NCBI GenBank assembly: GCA_032821775.1
Contig: JAVLRN010000005.1
Span: 3,968,001 to 4,032,000, forward strand
DNA: 64,000 nucleotides
Direction: 5' to 3'
DNA from: Sanguinoderma infundibulare
Lineage: Eukaryota > Basidiomycota > Agaricomycetes > Polyporales > Polyporaceae
The notes under the pieces: model-generated
Databases searched by the model: none
Told to the model about the DNA's origin: nothing
The model's input: only the letters and a program-made list of their open reading frames with translations
Made by a program: the position numbers and the translations under genes
In this document: positions 43,792 through 55,709 of the stretch, in pieces
Numbering within the stretch: the first letter of the stretch is position 1
Layout: each line of letters starts with the position of its first letter

Positions 43792-45323
43792 TCATGCCTC
43801 GTCCTCGACCAGCGCCGCCTGGGACGCAAACGACGCGACCAGCCCGTCCGCGCTCGTCACCGGCCCAAACCTCATCTTCTCCAGCCCTTTGCTCTCCGTC
43901 CCAAACTCCTGCTCCCCAATCACCTCCTCGTCTGACAACCGCTCCAGACGCACGAGCTCCCGCCGGACGTACTCGACCACCGTCGCCATCAGCTCCGGGT
44001 ACTTCACGTACTTGTCCACCTCGGAAGGTGGGTAGTCATGTATCCCCGACCCGTCGTCCCGCGCCGCCTCGACCTCGTACCCGACCTTCTCGACTGCCTG
44101 TGGCTTCTCGACCTCGCCGCCCAAGAGGTTGATCGTCCGCCGGTAGAAGGCCTGGTCCGCGTCCGCGCCGTCCACCGACGGATAGGCGATCCCGAGCGCA
44201 CCCCGCGCCCCAAGCAAATTTCGCCATACGGCAGCTCCGAGTTCGGCGTCGCTGTGGACGAGGCCGTAATCAAGGGACATACCCATCCCGGCCCACTGCT
44301 CCTTGAAGATCTCCATTTGTCGTGTCACGAGACGTTCGGGCGCCGATCCCCTCGGACGCGGTTGTCCTTGGGCGTTCGCGACAGTGTAGAAGTCGGATGG
44401 GGTCGTGTATGGTTGCAGGTTTTGGGATGGAGCGATGGAGTTGGGGGATACAGGCTGAAGGATGGTCCGGACGCGGTCTTCGATGTCAAGGAAGAAATGG
44501 TCGATGAGGCCCTGGACATAGTTGGTGCCAAGTGGTGGAGGAAGGGCACGTAGTCGGACGGTGAGCAGCCAAACGTGCAGGTTCGTGATCGTGAACCAGG
44601 ACTGAAATGTTGGTGGAAGGTGGCATTCTATTAGAAGTGGTGCGCTCAGTGAGCAAGTGAGCCAAGTTGTGTAGAGGAAAACGCTGCGTGCTCGCAAGGT
44701 GTCTCTGGAATAACTTGACAACGCTCATCCTTGGGTCAATCGGGGTTGACCCAGGGATGTTCGAAAGCGCACACAGGCCCGGCTTGCAGAGAACAGCACA
44801 GAAAGGAATCGCTCTCGCAATGTTTCTGCGCCGCGTGGCGACACGGTCAAAGGAGGCGACGATGTGCTCGAACGGAAATGCGCCATACGCAGACGACGGC
44901 AGCAGCGACGCACACGCTCAAGGCAGCCTCACAGCGACGAACGGCAAATGTTTCAACAACCCAGCACGGAGGACAAAACACACCTTCTCTCCAGAACCCA
45001 CTCTCCTCGTCCGGCCGCGGCACACATAAGTTCGAATACATCGCGAACGCCCTCCTCCCCGCGTACTGCTTTGCACTCCCATATCCCATCAATTTGATGA
45101 GCCTGAAGAACGCCGCCCGCGCCGTCGGGTTCTCCTTGACCCTCTTCGTTAGCCATGTCTGGGGCGGAGGCGGGACCTCGTTCGCGAGCGGTTTTGGTGG
45201 GGGTGTCGATGTCGACGTCGGAGGTTGCTGGTGCCGTTGTGTTGTTAGAGCGCGAGCGTGACGAGCATGAGGGACGGCAGCGGAAAGCCTGAGCCTGTGG
45301 GCCAGAACTGAACGAGGAACCAT
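43792..45323 (-). CDS. CBP3: Cbp3-type ubiquinol-cytochrome c reductase assembly factor
   Basis: Mitochondrial chaperone that acts with the ribosome and newly made cytochrome b in complex III assembly. ATG at 45323 gives an Arg/Ala-rich presequence (MVPRSVLAHRLRLSAAVPHA). Exon 1 (45323-44984) continues TWLTKRVKENPTARAAFFRL and ends FWRE; a long intron (44628-44983, 356 nt) joins in phase to CHLPPTFQSWFTITNLHVWL. Exon 2 has the family block NYVQGLIDHFFLDIEDRV, then ERLVTRQMEIFKEQWAGMGM, AELGAAVWRNLLGARG and a C-terminal acidic region ending AALVEDEA. The order and motifs match the Ubiq_cyt_C_chap family. The intron is several times longer than others in the window. Intact, about 390 residues. 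Confidence 0.85.
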
Positions 45324-45719
45324 TCCTGCTCGTCGACCGAGCTTTTTGGGTGGGAGGGGGTGGCCAGGAGCAAGATGAGATTTCTTGCCGAGTCTTGGCC
45401 GAGCATGTCATAGTCTGTCTCGGGCGTCTGACTCTGAGCGCCTCCATCTCTGTTCTCCTGCCCTCTATATTGCACCTCCGCCCGAGTATTATATATGATA
45501 CTCGTCTCATTCCCATGTCAATCGGCATGAGACGACCATGGCAACCCACGAAGCTGATTCACCGCGTGAAACGACAAGTTACGAATGTAGGGAACATGAG
45601 CGGAATCTCTGGATTCCCGCCGGATTCCGTCGAGATTCCAATAGAGATTCCTCGCCCTTAGTAATCTGCTAGGAATGTACGGATTCCGATTAGATTACAA
45701 TGAAGTTCCCCTCTGGTCG
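45324..45719. other. CBP3 upstream region
   Basis: A TATA-like string (catatataat on the minus strand, near 45490) lies about 170 bp upstream of the CBP3 ATG. At 45590-45700 several variants of ggattcc...agattcc form a loose repeat. No gene seen. Confidence 0.4.
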
Positions 45720-45960
45720 GGTCATGCATTGAGGCCAATCGTCTTTCGTGGTTTACCGTCGTCGTCTCTGCGCCGGGACTCGGACGGTGGTATTTCTATC
45801 CTCCTCCACCTCACCGAAGCATACTCTCGCCGTGTCCGGAGCGGTGAAAGGACGTGACCTGTCTATGCGCTCGTGCTCTCTGACGCACAGACTCGTGCCG
45901 CAAGTCTCGTTGCATCTCAATACATGTCTCTCTTCTGTCGACGTCAAGACGATGCAAGAC
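45720..45960 (+). repeat. Dispersed 200-bp repeat, copy 2
   Basis: Plus-strand match to the minus strand of 10925-11128: starts ttgaggccaatcgtctttcg, then cgtggtttacc, gggactcggacgg, cctcctccacctcac, gtccggagcggtgaaa and gtctctcaat-like sequence. The only other strong copy flanks the MULE. Confidence 0.65.
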
Positions 45961-46334
45961 GATGCTACGACTTCGAAGAACGGCAAGAACACCGGCAAGG
46001 GCATAGCAACGGTGAGATTCCATCCCATTCACGTCCACCTGTACAAATTACTGATCTTGCTTGCCCTCCTTTCGGACGTAACAAGAACATCACTATCTGC
46101 ATCCACATACTAATCATCCCCGGCGGTAAGCAAGTATAATTTACTCTGACCAAGTCCTCTACAATGACCCCGCCCACTTCCTCCCCTCGGCTCTGCCAGA
46201 ATGTGATGTGAGTTGCGTCCTCAGGCCTCAGGCCTCAGCTCGGACTCTGTGTGTATACCATGGCAGACGCTCGCGATCGGGATCCCCGCGGCAAGAACAA
46301 GGAGACTCACTTCCGTCTCAGTCGGTATGAGGTG

Positions 46335-46500
46335 CAGACGGTAAACCACGAAGACACAGAGGCCTGTTTCTTCGTCGCCTCCGCACCTCGGATCGCGGTC
46401 TGCCAATCCTCCAGCACCTTTCAGAGACGTACTGGACTTATGCGCTCATACCCCCCATGCGCGACCTTGGACTACTCTATCGCAACGTCTGTGTCTGTTC
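46335..46500 (+). repeat. Dispersed repeat, diverged copy 3
   Basis: More diverged match containing gtaaaccacgaaga, cctcggatcgcggt and ctgccaatcctccagcacct, compared with atgccaatcctcctccacct in copy 1. Order relative to the cgtggtttacc end differs, so it is a rearranged or partial copy. Confidence 0.4.
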
Positions 46501-46872
46501 TATCGAGGTCCACATAACGATAAGGAGGCGGCAACTTCGAATAAAGACAAGAGCAAGGGAAACGGCAAGGCAATGGCGACAGATGCGGATACTGGATGGG
46601 ATACCTTAGGTTCGCTGATGGTATGCACGGTTAGGCAATATCCTTCGCCTAATCAAGACAGGGGGCGAGAACCACTCCTTATCTGCAATTGCTTATTTGC
46701 TACCGACGCCTGTACATATCGCTGACTGGCCGCACAATCACACAGATACACGCCGAATACTGGTCTCGTCTTACTGCTCTCCTACAATTAGGGTGTTGAC
46801 CCCTGTGTCAAAACTCCGCCAATGTTCTCACCGACCAATTTGCCTTCGCTTCATCTATCGATCCCTACAACC
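46501..46872. other. BTB upstream region, no gene
   Basis: Short ORFs only; 5' flank of the BTB gene at 46873. Confidence 0.4.
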
Positions 46873-47780
46873 ATGTCTATCCCTGCGAACAGCGCTTCCC
46901 AGCCCGACCCAGAATTCACCTTCTTCATTGTCGAGGTCCATGTATGTCTTTCGTCATCTCGCAACGCCTTTCTCGTAACGCTGATAGCGACTACGAACTT
47001 CAGGTAGACAATGTTTTGTTTAGCCTTCCCAATTATGTTTTCAGGCCCTCGACCGTTCTTGGAGAGCGCTTCTCAATATATTGCAACGCGAAGGCCAGCA
47101 GCGATCCTCGTCAATTCCGTCTGGATGACGTCACGGCCTCCGAGTTCCGCGACTTTCTGCGCTGCGTCCTGCCTGGTGCCCGCTTGCCCGACCAAGGTAC
47201 CCCGCCTATCCCACGTTTGAGGCCATTGACCTCTCCATGTCTCTGTGCTCATAGCGTCAGCGATCCGAAGGCGTGGACGAACATCCTGAAGTTCTCCACC
47301 CTCTGGAAGTTTGACGGAATACGCCGCGAGGTGATCAATGCCATCGGCTGGATGGACAACCCGGCGCTGAGGCTCGCCGTCGCGCGCCGGTACGACATCC
47401 AGGAGTTCCTCCCGGACGCCGTGAAAGACATTGTTGAGCTCGAGACACTCGAGAAGGAGGACTATGAGGTGCTCGGGATCGAGCTGGCGACGAAGGTCGT
47501 CCGCTTCCAGGAGAAGTGCATAGAGCGCGAGGCCGAGTCGTGCGTATCCACTCGATCTTGGTTCAGGGTCGGACGCTGTCACCGTCACCGTAACGCGCCG
47601 GACGTGCTCAGGCAAAGCCCGGCTGCCGAGATGGAAAGCTGGACAAAGTGCCTCAAGCTGGTGGAAGAGATCTTTGGCGCTGAGTTCGCAAAGGATGTTA
47701 GGGAGGGAGAGAGACTCCGAGCCAACGCTCCTCGCCCCTATGAGGCGCCACGTCGTCGTCGCCGCCATGGTCGACAGTGA
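46873..47780 (+). CDS. BTB/POZ domain protein (FGAEF-tail subfamily)
   Basis: ATG at 46873 starts MSIPANSASQPDPEFTFFIV; an intron with gtatgt donor (46942) separates this from the BTB core VDNVLFSLPNYVFRPSTVL and VTASEFRDFLRCVLPGARLP. A second intron (gtaccc...catag) leads to DPKAWTNILKFSTLWKFDGI, RRYDIQEFLPDAVKDIVELE and EDYEVLGIELATKVVRFQEK. The C-terminal part holds VEEIFGAEFAKDVREGE and a strongly basic end (APRRRRRHGRQ) not found in the paralogs. The second intron is a multiple of three without stop, so a read-through form is possible. Intact. Tandem with the BTB gene at 48634. Confidence 0.75.
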
Positions 47781-48633
47781 ATGACGTAGATTACGCAAAC
47801 GTCTCGGCTCGTGACCACGGTTGAGATAGTGCACCGCAAGAATGCAACCAAGCTACATTCTCTCGGTTCCAACGCTTCGCGAGGTCGCGGCTCGTGCCCG
47901 ACCACGTCTCGAACTGTGACACGGTCACCCCGATCAGTGTTTCTCATTCTATCTCTATTACGCCCTTGGTTTTCGTAACATTTTTATGCTTTGTCCCATC
48001 ATGCCTACTTCGATTCTGACCTCTTACATCGCCTACTCCCCTCCTCAACTTAATCAATGTCATCCCCTCTCTGAATCTTCGAGTGGTGTTCCTTTTCGCC
48101 TTCGGATAGTCGTACTTGTTCTCATTCTCTGTCTCTCGCTGGGCCCGCTGGCCTTGACTACTTATACAGCAGTATAGTCCCACCGCCTCCATCCGCCACT
48201 GGTACAGCGTCGATTCGGATCCACCTCCTCTCCTGCTTGACTCAGTTTCGCTTGTGTCCACGAGGCTAATGCCGCCCAAATGCGCTGAATTGCGCTGATC
48301 TGGCAGGCTATGATCTCTCTTCCCAGACACGATCTTCGAGTCGCCCGCAGCTATCTCTGCGTATCGTATAGGAAATGGCATCCCATCCTGGGCTGTCCGT
48401 CAGCGATCGGCTGCAACCTATGATACTTGCGCTGGGTAGACTGCCTTCTTTGCAGCGGGTGAGCATTTCGTATTGCACGCATTCATCTGTTTTTGTCGCA
48501 GTCGCCATGCTCTTCCAACTGCGATGGTGTTCTGCGTATGATCCTATTGCTCAACGCTTCTGACCGCCAGTCATCATCCCGTGGATATATACTGCTTGCC
48601 GCAGTCCCTTGACCGGCTACCAGAGCATGAGCG
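47781..48633. other. Intergenic between tandem BTB genes
   Basis: No gene recognised. A TATA-like tggatatatac lies near 48582, about 50 bp upstream of the next ATG. Confidence 0.45.
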
Positions 48634-49578
48634 ATGTCGACCACTAACACCCTCGAGCACGACCCGGTCTTCTCTTCAATGGCTGAGTTCCAAGTACGTC
48701 CATCCCAACTTCTGTCGCTAGTATCGAATGGCACCCACTCACGTCCCGCATTGTCAGGTCGAAGGGGTGATCTTCCGCCTACCCGCCTACATCTTCAAAC
48801 AGTCCTCGTACTTCCGAGACAGCGTCCTTACCGCCGAAGGCTGGGAGGTCGCGGAGGCGCCATACGAGCTTCAAGACACCACGGCGGCCGAGTTCCGCGA
48901 CTTCCTCCGCTGCATCCTCCCCATGGCCGATTCGTTCCCCAGGTAGGTCGTACCAACAGTACCTAGTTCGTTTCCCGCCGTCCGTTCTCACCACTGCCTG
49001 ACATCCCCGCGCCCGCGCGCATCTTCAACTCGAATCAGCGGCCCTGCGGCACTGACGAACGTCCTCAAGCTCGCGACGCGCTGGAAGTTCGACTACGCGC
49101 GTACGCTCGCGATCCGCAAGATCGCGCACTGCGGCAGGCCAGCGCTCAAGCTCGCGCTCGCGCGCGCGTACGACGTCAAGGAGTTCCTTCCCGGGGCGCT
49201 GCACGGGCTTGTCGAGGCCGAGGCGCTGGAGGTGGAGGACTACGAGGTCCTCCCGCTCGAGCTTGCGTGCAAGGTGGTCAAGTATCGCGAGCGGACGTGG
49301 CGGTGCGCTGCCCGCCGGCTGACAGGCGAGAGGTATGTAAAGTACATATATGCCCCTCCTCCCCTGACCTGGCGCGCAAAGTTACGCGGGGGATGCTGAC
49401 TGGCGGCGTTGGACGCTCTATTAGCAGCAGCCTGTCGGGCTCGTCTGGTGATCGTGAACATGACCGTGGGCGGATGGTGGAGGAGATCTTCGGTGCCGAG
49501 TTCGCGAAGGACTTGAAGAAAGGGGAAGAATTGATCACGCGTAGGACGGCAGAGGCCACTCAGTGCTCAGGTCGCTAG
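48634..49578 (+). CDS. BTB/POZ domain protein (FGAEF-tail subfamily)
   Basis: ATG at 48634 (MSTTNTLEHDPVFSSMAEFQ); the first intron starts gtacgt directly after AEFQ, as in the 20.4-kb paralog. The BTB core is VEGVIFRLPAYIFKQSSYF and TTAAEFRDFLRCILPMADSF. A second intron leads to LTNVLKLATRWKFDYARTLA, ALARAYDVKEFLPGALHGL and LELACKVVKYRERTW; a third (gtatgt...attag) joins to SSLSGSSGDREHDRGRMVEE and IFGAEFAKDLKKGEELITRR, ending CSGR at 49578. An upstream ATG at 48627 is out of frame and closes at once. All exons are open; nearest relative in the window is the 20.4-kb gene. Confidence 0.75.
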
Positions 49579-50101
49579 TGGGCTTTCGCGGCGTTGTGGA
49601 GGAGGCCTGTGAACTGCACGCTACGCGTATTCGTTTCCATCTAGTGAGTAGTGAAATAATATGAATGCGTGTGCATGTAAGGCGGCTGAGACAGCCTACT
49701 GTGCATGTGCAACGCGTTCGGGTGGGGATGGAAGCGTGAGTCTGAAGTCGGGGTGTACCGAGGCTCGACGTAAAGTCCGCGACATGTCTGTTACGTTTTG
49801 CACCATATGCTGGTGACTCCTTCTACTCGACCTCACGGCCGCAGCTAACACTGCACCTCCACTAAATCGACGTTGGCTCGCTGTCCAAACTGTAACAGGC
49901 TTATCATGCCCCACGACTCTTATGAGATGGCTCGCTAGGACCGGTTTCCGTATCGCAAACACCAGCGTGGAGAATGGATATACTGAACACCATGAAGCCG
50001 TGACGCGGGACTGTATCGCCGTTCAAGTTGGCCTCGGGATGTCATCTCTCCCTGTTGTACTCCTTCGTGTAGCCGAAGTTGGCTCACGTCTTGCTGGAAT
50101 G
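49579..50101. other. Intergenic, no gene recognised
   Basis: Between convergent BTB and DUO1 genes; only short ORFs. Confidence 0.5.
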
Positions 50102-51084
50102 TCACTTGTGAGCGGCTGCACCGCGCGCAGACGCTGTAACCAACGCATCAGAAACTCGCCAGACGTGTTGCTCTCGGAAGGAAAACGTACCACCCCTCGC
50201 ACGCGTCCCCCGCACGCCTCTCACTCCGCTGCCCCTGCCCGCGGCCTTGGCCGCCTCCGCCTTCTCTCGCTCCAGCCGTTCGCGTTGCTCGCGCTCGTGC
50301 TGTTCTTGTTCTAGCCGCTCTTGTTCGCGCTGTGCGGCAAAGCGGCGCTCTTCCTCTTCTGGCCGTGCACGTTGGCGCGCCTCCTCTTCCTCCCGCAGGA
50401 GTTGCCCTTCGTCCCGCATACAGCGCGTCAGCGAAAGGGATGTTATGCCAAGGGGCACGAGCTGAGACTGACGGGTTGGAGTTGGAGATGGCTCGTCGAG
50501 GATCAGCTTGATGATCTTCTCCGATCTCGAAAGTATCTGAACGTATTTGTCGAGCAGCGGGTTCGTATGCCCCAACCGCACTACCACCTTCTGCAGCACA
50601 GTGAGCGAGAAAGCACGAGATGGGCGAGAGGGACTCTGAGAAGCAGGCGCGTACCATGCATCGAGAAGAAAGCAATTAACATCTGTGATGGACTTTGTCT
50701 CCCGCAACGCGTCTTTGTGCACCTCGAACGCCGAGTTGAGCTCCTTGAGCACGAACAGGTCGTGCTGCAGCAAGTTCTCCTCCCACGTCTTCGCTGCCGC
50801 CTTCCGCGCCTTCTCCAGAGTCTCCCCCCGAGTCACCGTCACCTCGTCCAGGCCATCATGCTCGCCCTCCTGTGCATCCTCGTCCGCCGGGGCGCTCTCG
50901 TCTAGGGATTGTGGTTGTGCAAACAAGCTGAATGGCCGGCGTCTTGCGGAGTTGGATTGCGGCCGGTCGCGGAGGGAGAGCTCGGACAGTAAGAGGTCGT
51001 CGCCCCCGTATCCACTGATGTGTGGCGAACTTGGGCTGACGTCGGGGTTAACTCCGAGAGGAGTCGCGAGCCGCTTGCGGGCAT
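50102..51084 (-). CDS. DUO1: DASH (Dam1) complex subunit Duo1
   Basis: Kinetochore component of the DASH ring that couples chromosomes to spindle microtubules. The start is inferred: ATG at 51084 (MPASGSRLLSE) with a 38-nt intron joins in phase to GYGGDDLLLSELSLRDRPQ. The Duo1 core reads LLQHDLFVLKELNSAFEVHK and RETKSITDVNCFLLDAW, then a clean intron (gtacgc...ctgcag), then VVVRLGHTNPLLDKYVQILS and SEKIIKLILDE; this order (helix, N-x-LLDKW-like motif, ILS.SE) is typical of the family. The tail is a long Glu/Arg coiled coil (LREEEEARQRARPEEEERR) and a Gly/Arg end (GSGVRGVRGTRARG), also usual in basidiomycete members. The last residues before 50102 are uncertain because a donor-like gtacgt follows RARG. 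Confidence 0.65.
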
Positions 51085-51419
51085 ATCGATGTTGGATAAA
51101 TCGAAGGAATCCAGATATCCATTGCTTTAAAGGCTGACGAAAGCGGAGGTAGCAGTAGAGCACATACACCGACGTCGTTCAACTTGGAGAGGAACAAACA
51201 CGCTCACGTCTGGCCACCCAGTCGCGATCACGTGGCAAATCCCGACCATGCAAGTGACTCTGACCCGATGGCCATGGGAGTGGAAGCTGCTACGATGTTC
51301 CGGGTACTGGATCGTGACACACTCTGTACGTCCTCCAAGTCGTTTCCCGCAGTAGATCGTGCGCTCACTCCATTCTCATGACGCCCTCCAGAGTCCAAAC
51401 AATAATGCTAGAAAGACAG

Positions 51420-52063
51420 CTGGCGCAGGAAAAACCGCGACGCCTGCGAGAAGCTCGCCGCCCATTCGCGCGACGCCGCCATCAGATTTTCGGGCCACCC
51501 GAACGCCTGGAACGTGTTCGTGTCCTGGGTCGAGTTCCATCACGCATCCCTCCCCAACGCCGCGTGCTACATCCGCATGAAGCACCACATCGAGGATCTG
51601 GCCTCGACGCACTTCTTGGCGGTGTCGCGCCAGCACCTCAACCACCTGTCCCTCCCTTCCGAGCGGAAGGAACTTCTGCCTCGAATGGACGCTCTTCCCG
51701 AACAACACCGCCGCCTGGCCCTGCGGCTCGGTGCTGGCCGCCCGCGACCGCGCCCTCCCGCAGCTGGTGCCCAGCGACCCGGAGCTGGGGACAGGGGCGA
51801 GCGACGAGCGTGGCCTCTCAGGTCTTGAGACGTACTTACCTCCTGTTGCTCCGCTTTGGTCCTGCGGAGACGGTTATACCGTCCTCCGAATCCTCGGCCA
51901 TGTCGGTGAAAGGCAAAACTAAAACACAGCCGTACTCTTCTGGAAGCAGAAGCGCGTCACGATCGACGGCTGGCCGGCGAGCGCGCGAGGCCCTCGTGCC
52001 GTCATCCGGTGGAACAGCTCACGGAGAACGTCGAGCGGGGCAGGCGGAAGCAGTTGAGTTGTA
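51420..52063 (+). pseudogene. Unrecognised coding-like block
   Basis: Successive plus-strand frames give convincing protein-like stretches: EKLAAHSRDAAIRFSGHPNA, WNVFVSWVEFHHASLPNA, RMKHHIEDLASTHFLAVSRQ, then in another frame NNTAAWPCGSVLAARDRAL, LVPSDPELGTGASDERG and finally AVLFWKQKRVTIDGWPASAR. I cannot join them with certainty by GT-AG introns, and no start codon is clear. It could be a multi-exon gene or a relic. No domain recognised. Confidence 0.35.
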
Positions 52064-53984
52064 AGAAGATACTGTACACGACCTGCCAGAGGCTTGACCT
52101 GTGGCTGCGAAGGATCGGATTCGGGAGGTTGCGACGAGGTGCGTGGTCGATACTAGCTCGATGCACCTGTGCCTTTTGCTGCTGCTGATGGTCGTTGTGC
52201 ATTCCCAGGACAGACAGTGTCCTGCCTCGACCTGCGGGCGGGAAGACGGTCTTAAGAGCGTGGTGAGAGGCGGCCCTGGTCATCCCGTTTTCTTGGTTCA
52301 ACCCGCTTCTGGACATCCTTCTGACCTATCTGACGAAGCTCACAGTTCCTGTCGCGGAATAATAGTTGGAGACTGCGGTCCCGCTAGTCGTCGTTCTGCA
52401 CGAGTTGGCAGTAACCGTCTACCTTCGCATCGTCTGATGCATTCAATAGGCCGTGAGTCGGATCACTGACGCAGGCTCTTGTTCTTGCCTGAGCCACCCG
52501 CATCCGAGTCGACGCCTCAAGTTTCACGTGAATGTGGATTCGGAGAGCACCTTCTGCCATATACGCATATAATACTGCTCAAATCGAATGTCCTCGTGGA
52601 TATAGCTATTGTGGTAGTTACTACATACATTCTTATGGGCTGTGGCACGGCGCAACCGGAGTCAGCCACTCAAGCATTACATGTATACTGAAAACGTCCG
52701 ACCGAGCTGTGGCGCTCATTAATATGTGCAGCGTCGATCTCCAAGCACCCGCTCCGCGAGTCGACTGTCCGGTTTCGTGCGTGTCTTGACTCCTGCCAGT
52801 GACGTGCGGATCGGGTTCCTGAGGTCTCAATCAAGAAGGTCTGAACTTTGAAAGATGACAGAATTAATAAAGGATGGCTGTGCTCTCGACGACCTCTGTA
52901 TGCATGTGCCTTGCCTCCATACCGACCAGGCTAACATACATACATACAAGCCTCGTGACCCGTGGAAGCTTCCTTCGCGATCAGTATTTGCACATGCATA
53001 TGCATATGAGCAGCGCATCGAGGATCCTCCGGAACTTCCTGCGACGTCGACGTCTTCTCAGACCGAATCCGCGTGAAGGGGCATCGGAGTCGTCGTCGCG
53101 ACCATGGCGTGCCTGTCCGCCACAAGCGTCGACCGGATGGCGTCAAGTCGAATACATTACATTACACATAAGACAGACCGGACGTGTGTCGTGTGCGTCC
53201 AACGCCTCGAATCTGTCCCCGGTGGCTGCCAGTGCCACACATATATAATTGATACGCATTGTGCCCGCTTGAGGTAGAACTGAAACTCTCCATCTGTTTC
53301 CATCGCGATACGATCGACGGCGACGGCGACATGGACAGTGCTCAACGTCAGCCGCGAGCTGCTGAGCGACGAGGGCGAGGAACGAGGAGCTTGAGGGATA
53401 GGCTGGATAAGATGGCTGCTTCGCATGTGGTAAAGAGAATTGGGTACGTAGCTGCGTGTGCACGGACGGTGAGAACGGAATGCATATGTGGAGGACCGCG
53501 ATGTGGATGTGGATGTGGATGTGGATGGACGATGTGATAGATGGATGACGAACTTGTGATGGGATGTATGTGTCCGCGCGCATACCATAAGTAAGGTACG
53601 TGCGGGCACCGATGAATGCCGTACGAGTACCGAGCAACGTCCGAATATGCGCGTATGTATGCGACATGTCGTCTACGTTAGTACAGTAGGCAGCAAGTAC
53701 AGATCGAGCCGAACCAAACTGTGTCCGGCTCGATCGCGAGTTTAAGTAGTGGCAAATCCTGAGCTATGGCGAGAATAGCAGTGGGCGAAGGTAACGAATT
53801 ACGAACTGTCCGATCAATGACGACAACGACGGCAAGGACGAAGAGGAGGCAGATGCCGCGGATAGGGTTCCATCCGAGCGAATAACAACCAAAGTCACCG
53901 TTGAGTCGAAAGCGTGAAGAAAGCGAAAGCAAAGTGTGACAAGAAAGCGACGGCCCAGCTCAATAGCACCGGCTATGTCAGTAG
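52064..53984. other. Intergenic, no gene recognised
   Basis: About 1.9 kb, AT-richer than its neighbours, with simple runs (tacatacatacat near 52940; catatgcatatg near 53000) and the hexamer microsatellite listed separately. No gene seen. Confidence 0.5.
53500..53526 (+). repeat. (GATGTG)n microsatellite
   Basis: About 4.5 units of gatgtg in tandem. Confidence 0.8.
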
Positions 53985-55709
53985 CTACACCTGCAAGAAG
54001 TCCGTCCTCATCGAGTCCGCGTCGCCCTTGTCCCTCCCCATTTTTCTCGTCGTCCACGCGATCGGCGACTGGCTCGCGTGCGTCCGACCCGCCATCGTCG
54101 ACGGCGTCGCCGCTGCTGCCCGTTCACGCTCGCGGTCGGCGCTGAACGTGCTCCGCATCTCGATCGCATTGCTCGTCACGCTCCCGCTCCCGCCCCGCTG
54201 GCCATGCGCCGACAACGGGGTCGCGGTGCGTTCACGCATCATAGGGTCGAGCGAGCCTGCAGCGTTCCCCCCGCTCCTTGCGGACGCGGACGGAAGAGCA
54301 GACGACGGGGAGGCGACGTTGACCGGGTTTGGGCCTGTGGTCGTGCTCGGGCGGTTGACGGAAGACTGGCCGTAGCGGAAGGCGCGCTCGCGCTCGCGAC
54401 GCCGGGCGTGCACACGGCGGAAGACAAGCCAAACTAGGACGCCGAGCAGGGCGAGGGCGACGGTGGCGCCGAAGATACCGGCGAGGACGGTGGGGACTTT
54501 GCTCGAGAACGACGATGAGGAACTTTTTGATGATGATGGTGATGATGCAGATGAGGATGGGCTGTATGGTGATGGAGAGAACAAAACGTCAACATCATCT
54601 CGGCGTCCACGAGCACGGGAAGTGGGACATACACAGTGAGGACCGTGAAGCTCCCTGTTGCGGCTTGGCTCGGCTGAGATGAGCTGGAAAAAGGCGTGAG
54701 GTTAGCACCAAACGAGTACCTGACCCAGAGATGGCTTCGGAACCGAAAGGGAAGACGACAGCACACGACGCGGCGCTCATCTTTGACTGATCGTCAAATG
54801 AAGAGGTCCCGGGTTGGGAGAACCACCGAAGCATATGCGCACGTGCAGAATGCGATTCATATGCAAGTTCGAAAACAAACGAAGGGGCACATATGGCCGT
54901 GGCGAAGAAGATGGAAGCGGATTCGATCGCCCAGGTGCGCATAGCTTGTGGTGTAGCGTGTACGCATCTCCCACGGTGCGCCGCCTTCATCTTCAGCCGG
55001 CGAACATGTGTGGCCGCCGGAACGAGAATCGCCGGCGGAGGGACGTTGATTGAATGTGCGCAAAGAAAGCAAAACGAAAGGGGGCGAGGGAAACCAAAGA
55101 CAAGTGCAGAACAAGAGGGAGGTACACACTCTGTAAGCCATGGTGGTGGGGAGGTGGCAGTTCCGATAGACGACGTTACGCCGCTAGATAGAGCGGATGA
55201 GTAGGAGCGCATCGCAGATAGAACGGATCGGCACGAGAGTGGAATGGAAGACAGACCTGCCAGAGGTGAAAGTGATGTAATCGACATCGAGCCACTTTCC
55301 GGGCTGGGTCGCAGTCAGTTTGACAAGGTGTTCTGTGGAGGTGCCGCTGGTGTCGAACGAGTGAGAGAAGAGCTCTTGGCGGAAAGCAGTCGTTTGGGCA
55401 GAGGCATCGAGACTGACGACGGTGTCGTCGAACTGCAGCTGGAAAAGTGCCTGAGGATTACGGAAGTGAGAGTTACGGCAGAGGAGAGTGGAAGATGAAA
55501 GAGAAACGTACGTGTCCGGGACCCCTGGATCCATAGAGAGTGAATGCGTTGCCGGAGAATTGAAAGGACATGGTCGCGCCAAGTTGTATAGCAACGTGGT
55601 AAGTGTTCTGGAAGAACTGGTCGAGATCCGGATCGTCCTGGGACTGTACAGCCCAGCCATCAGAGGAGTAGGAGATGGAGGGATCGGAGTCGTCGACGGT
55701 GAAGTTCAT
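53985..55709 (-). CDS. Single-pass membrane protein with lectin-like ectodomain
   Basis: Family common in agaricomycetes: extracellular beta-rich domain, Ser-rich stalk, one membrane helix, cytosolic tail. First in-frame ATG is 55709 (MNFTVDDSDPSISYSSDGW), but hydrophobic residues just upstream (DRIPFCPLVVLS) behind a good acceptor suggest that the signal peptide lies partly on an unseen first exon. Next: NTYHVAIQLGATMSFQFSG, AFTLYGSRGPGH, an intron, LFQLQFDDTVVSLDASAQTT, LFSHSFDTSGTSTEHLVKL and KWLDVDYITFTSG. A small exon gives SSQPSQAATGSFT, then SSSASSPSSSKSSSSSFSSK, the helix VLAGIFGATVALALLGVLVW and basic RRVHARRRERERAF. The tail ends DSMRTDFLQV. The role is unknown; sugar or cell-wall sensing is only a guess. 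Confidence 0.65.
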
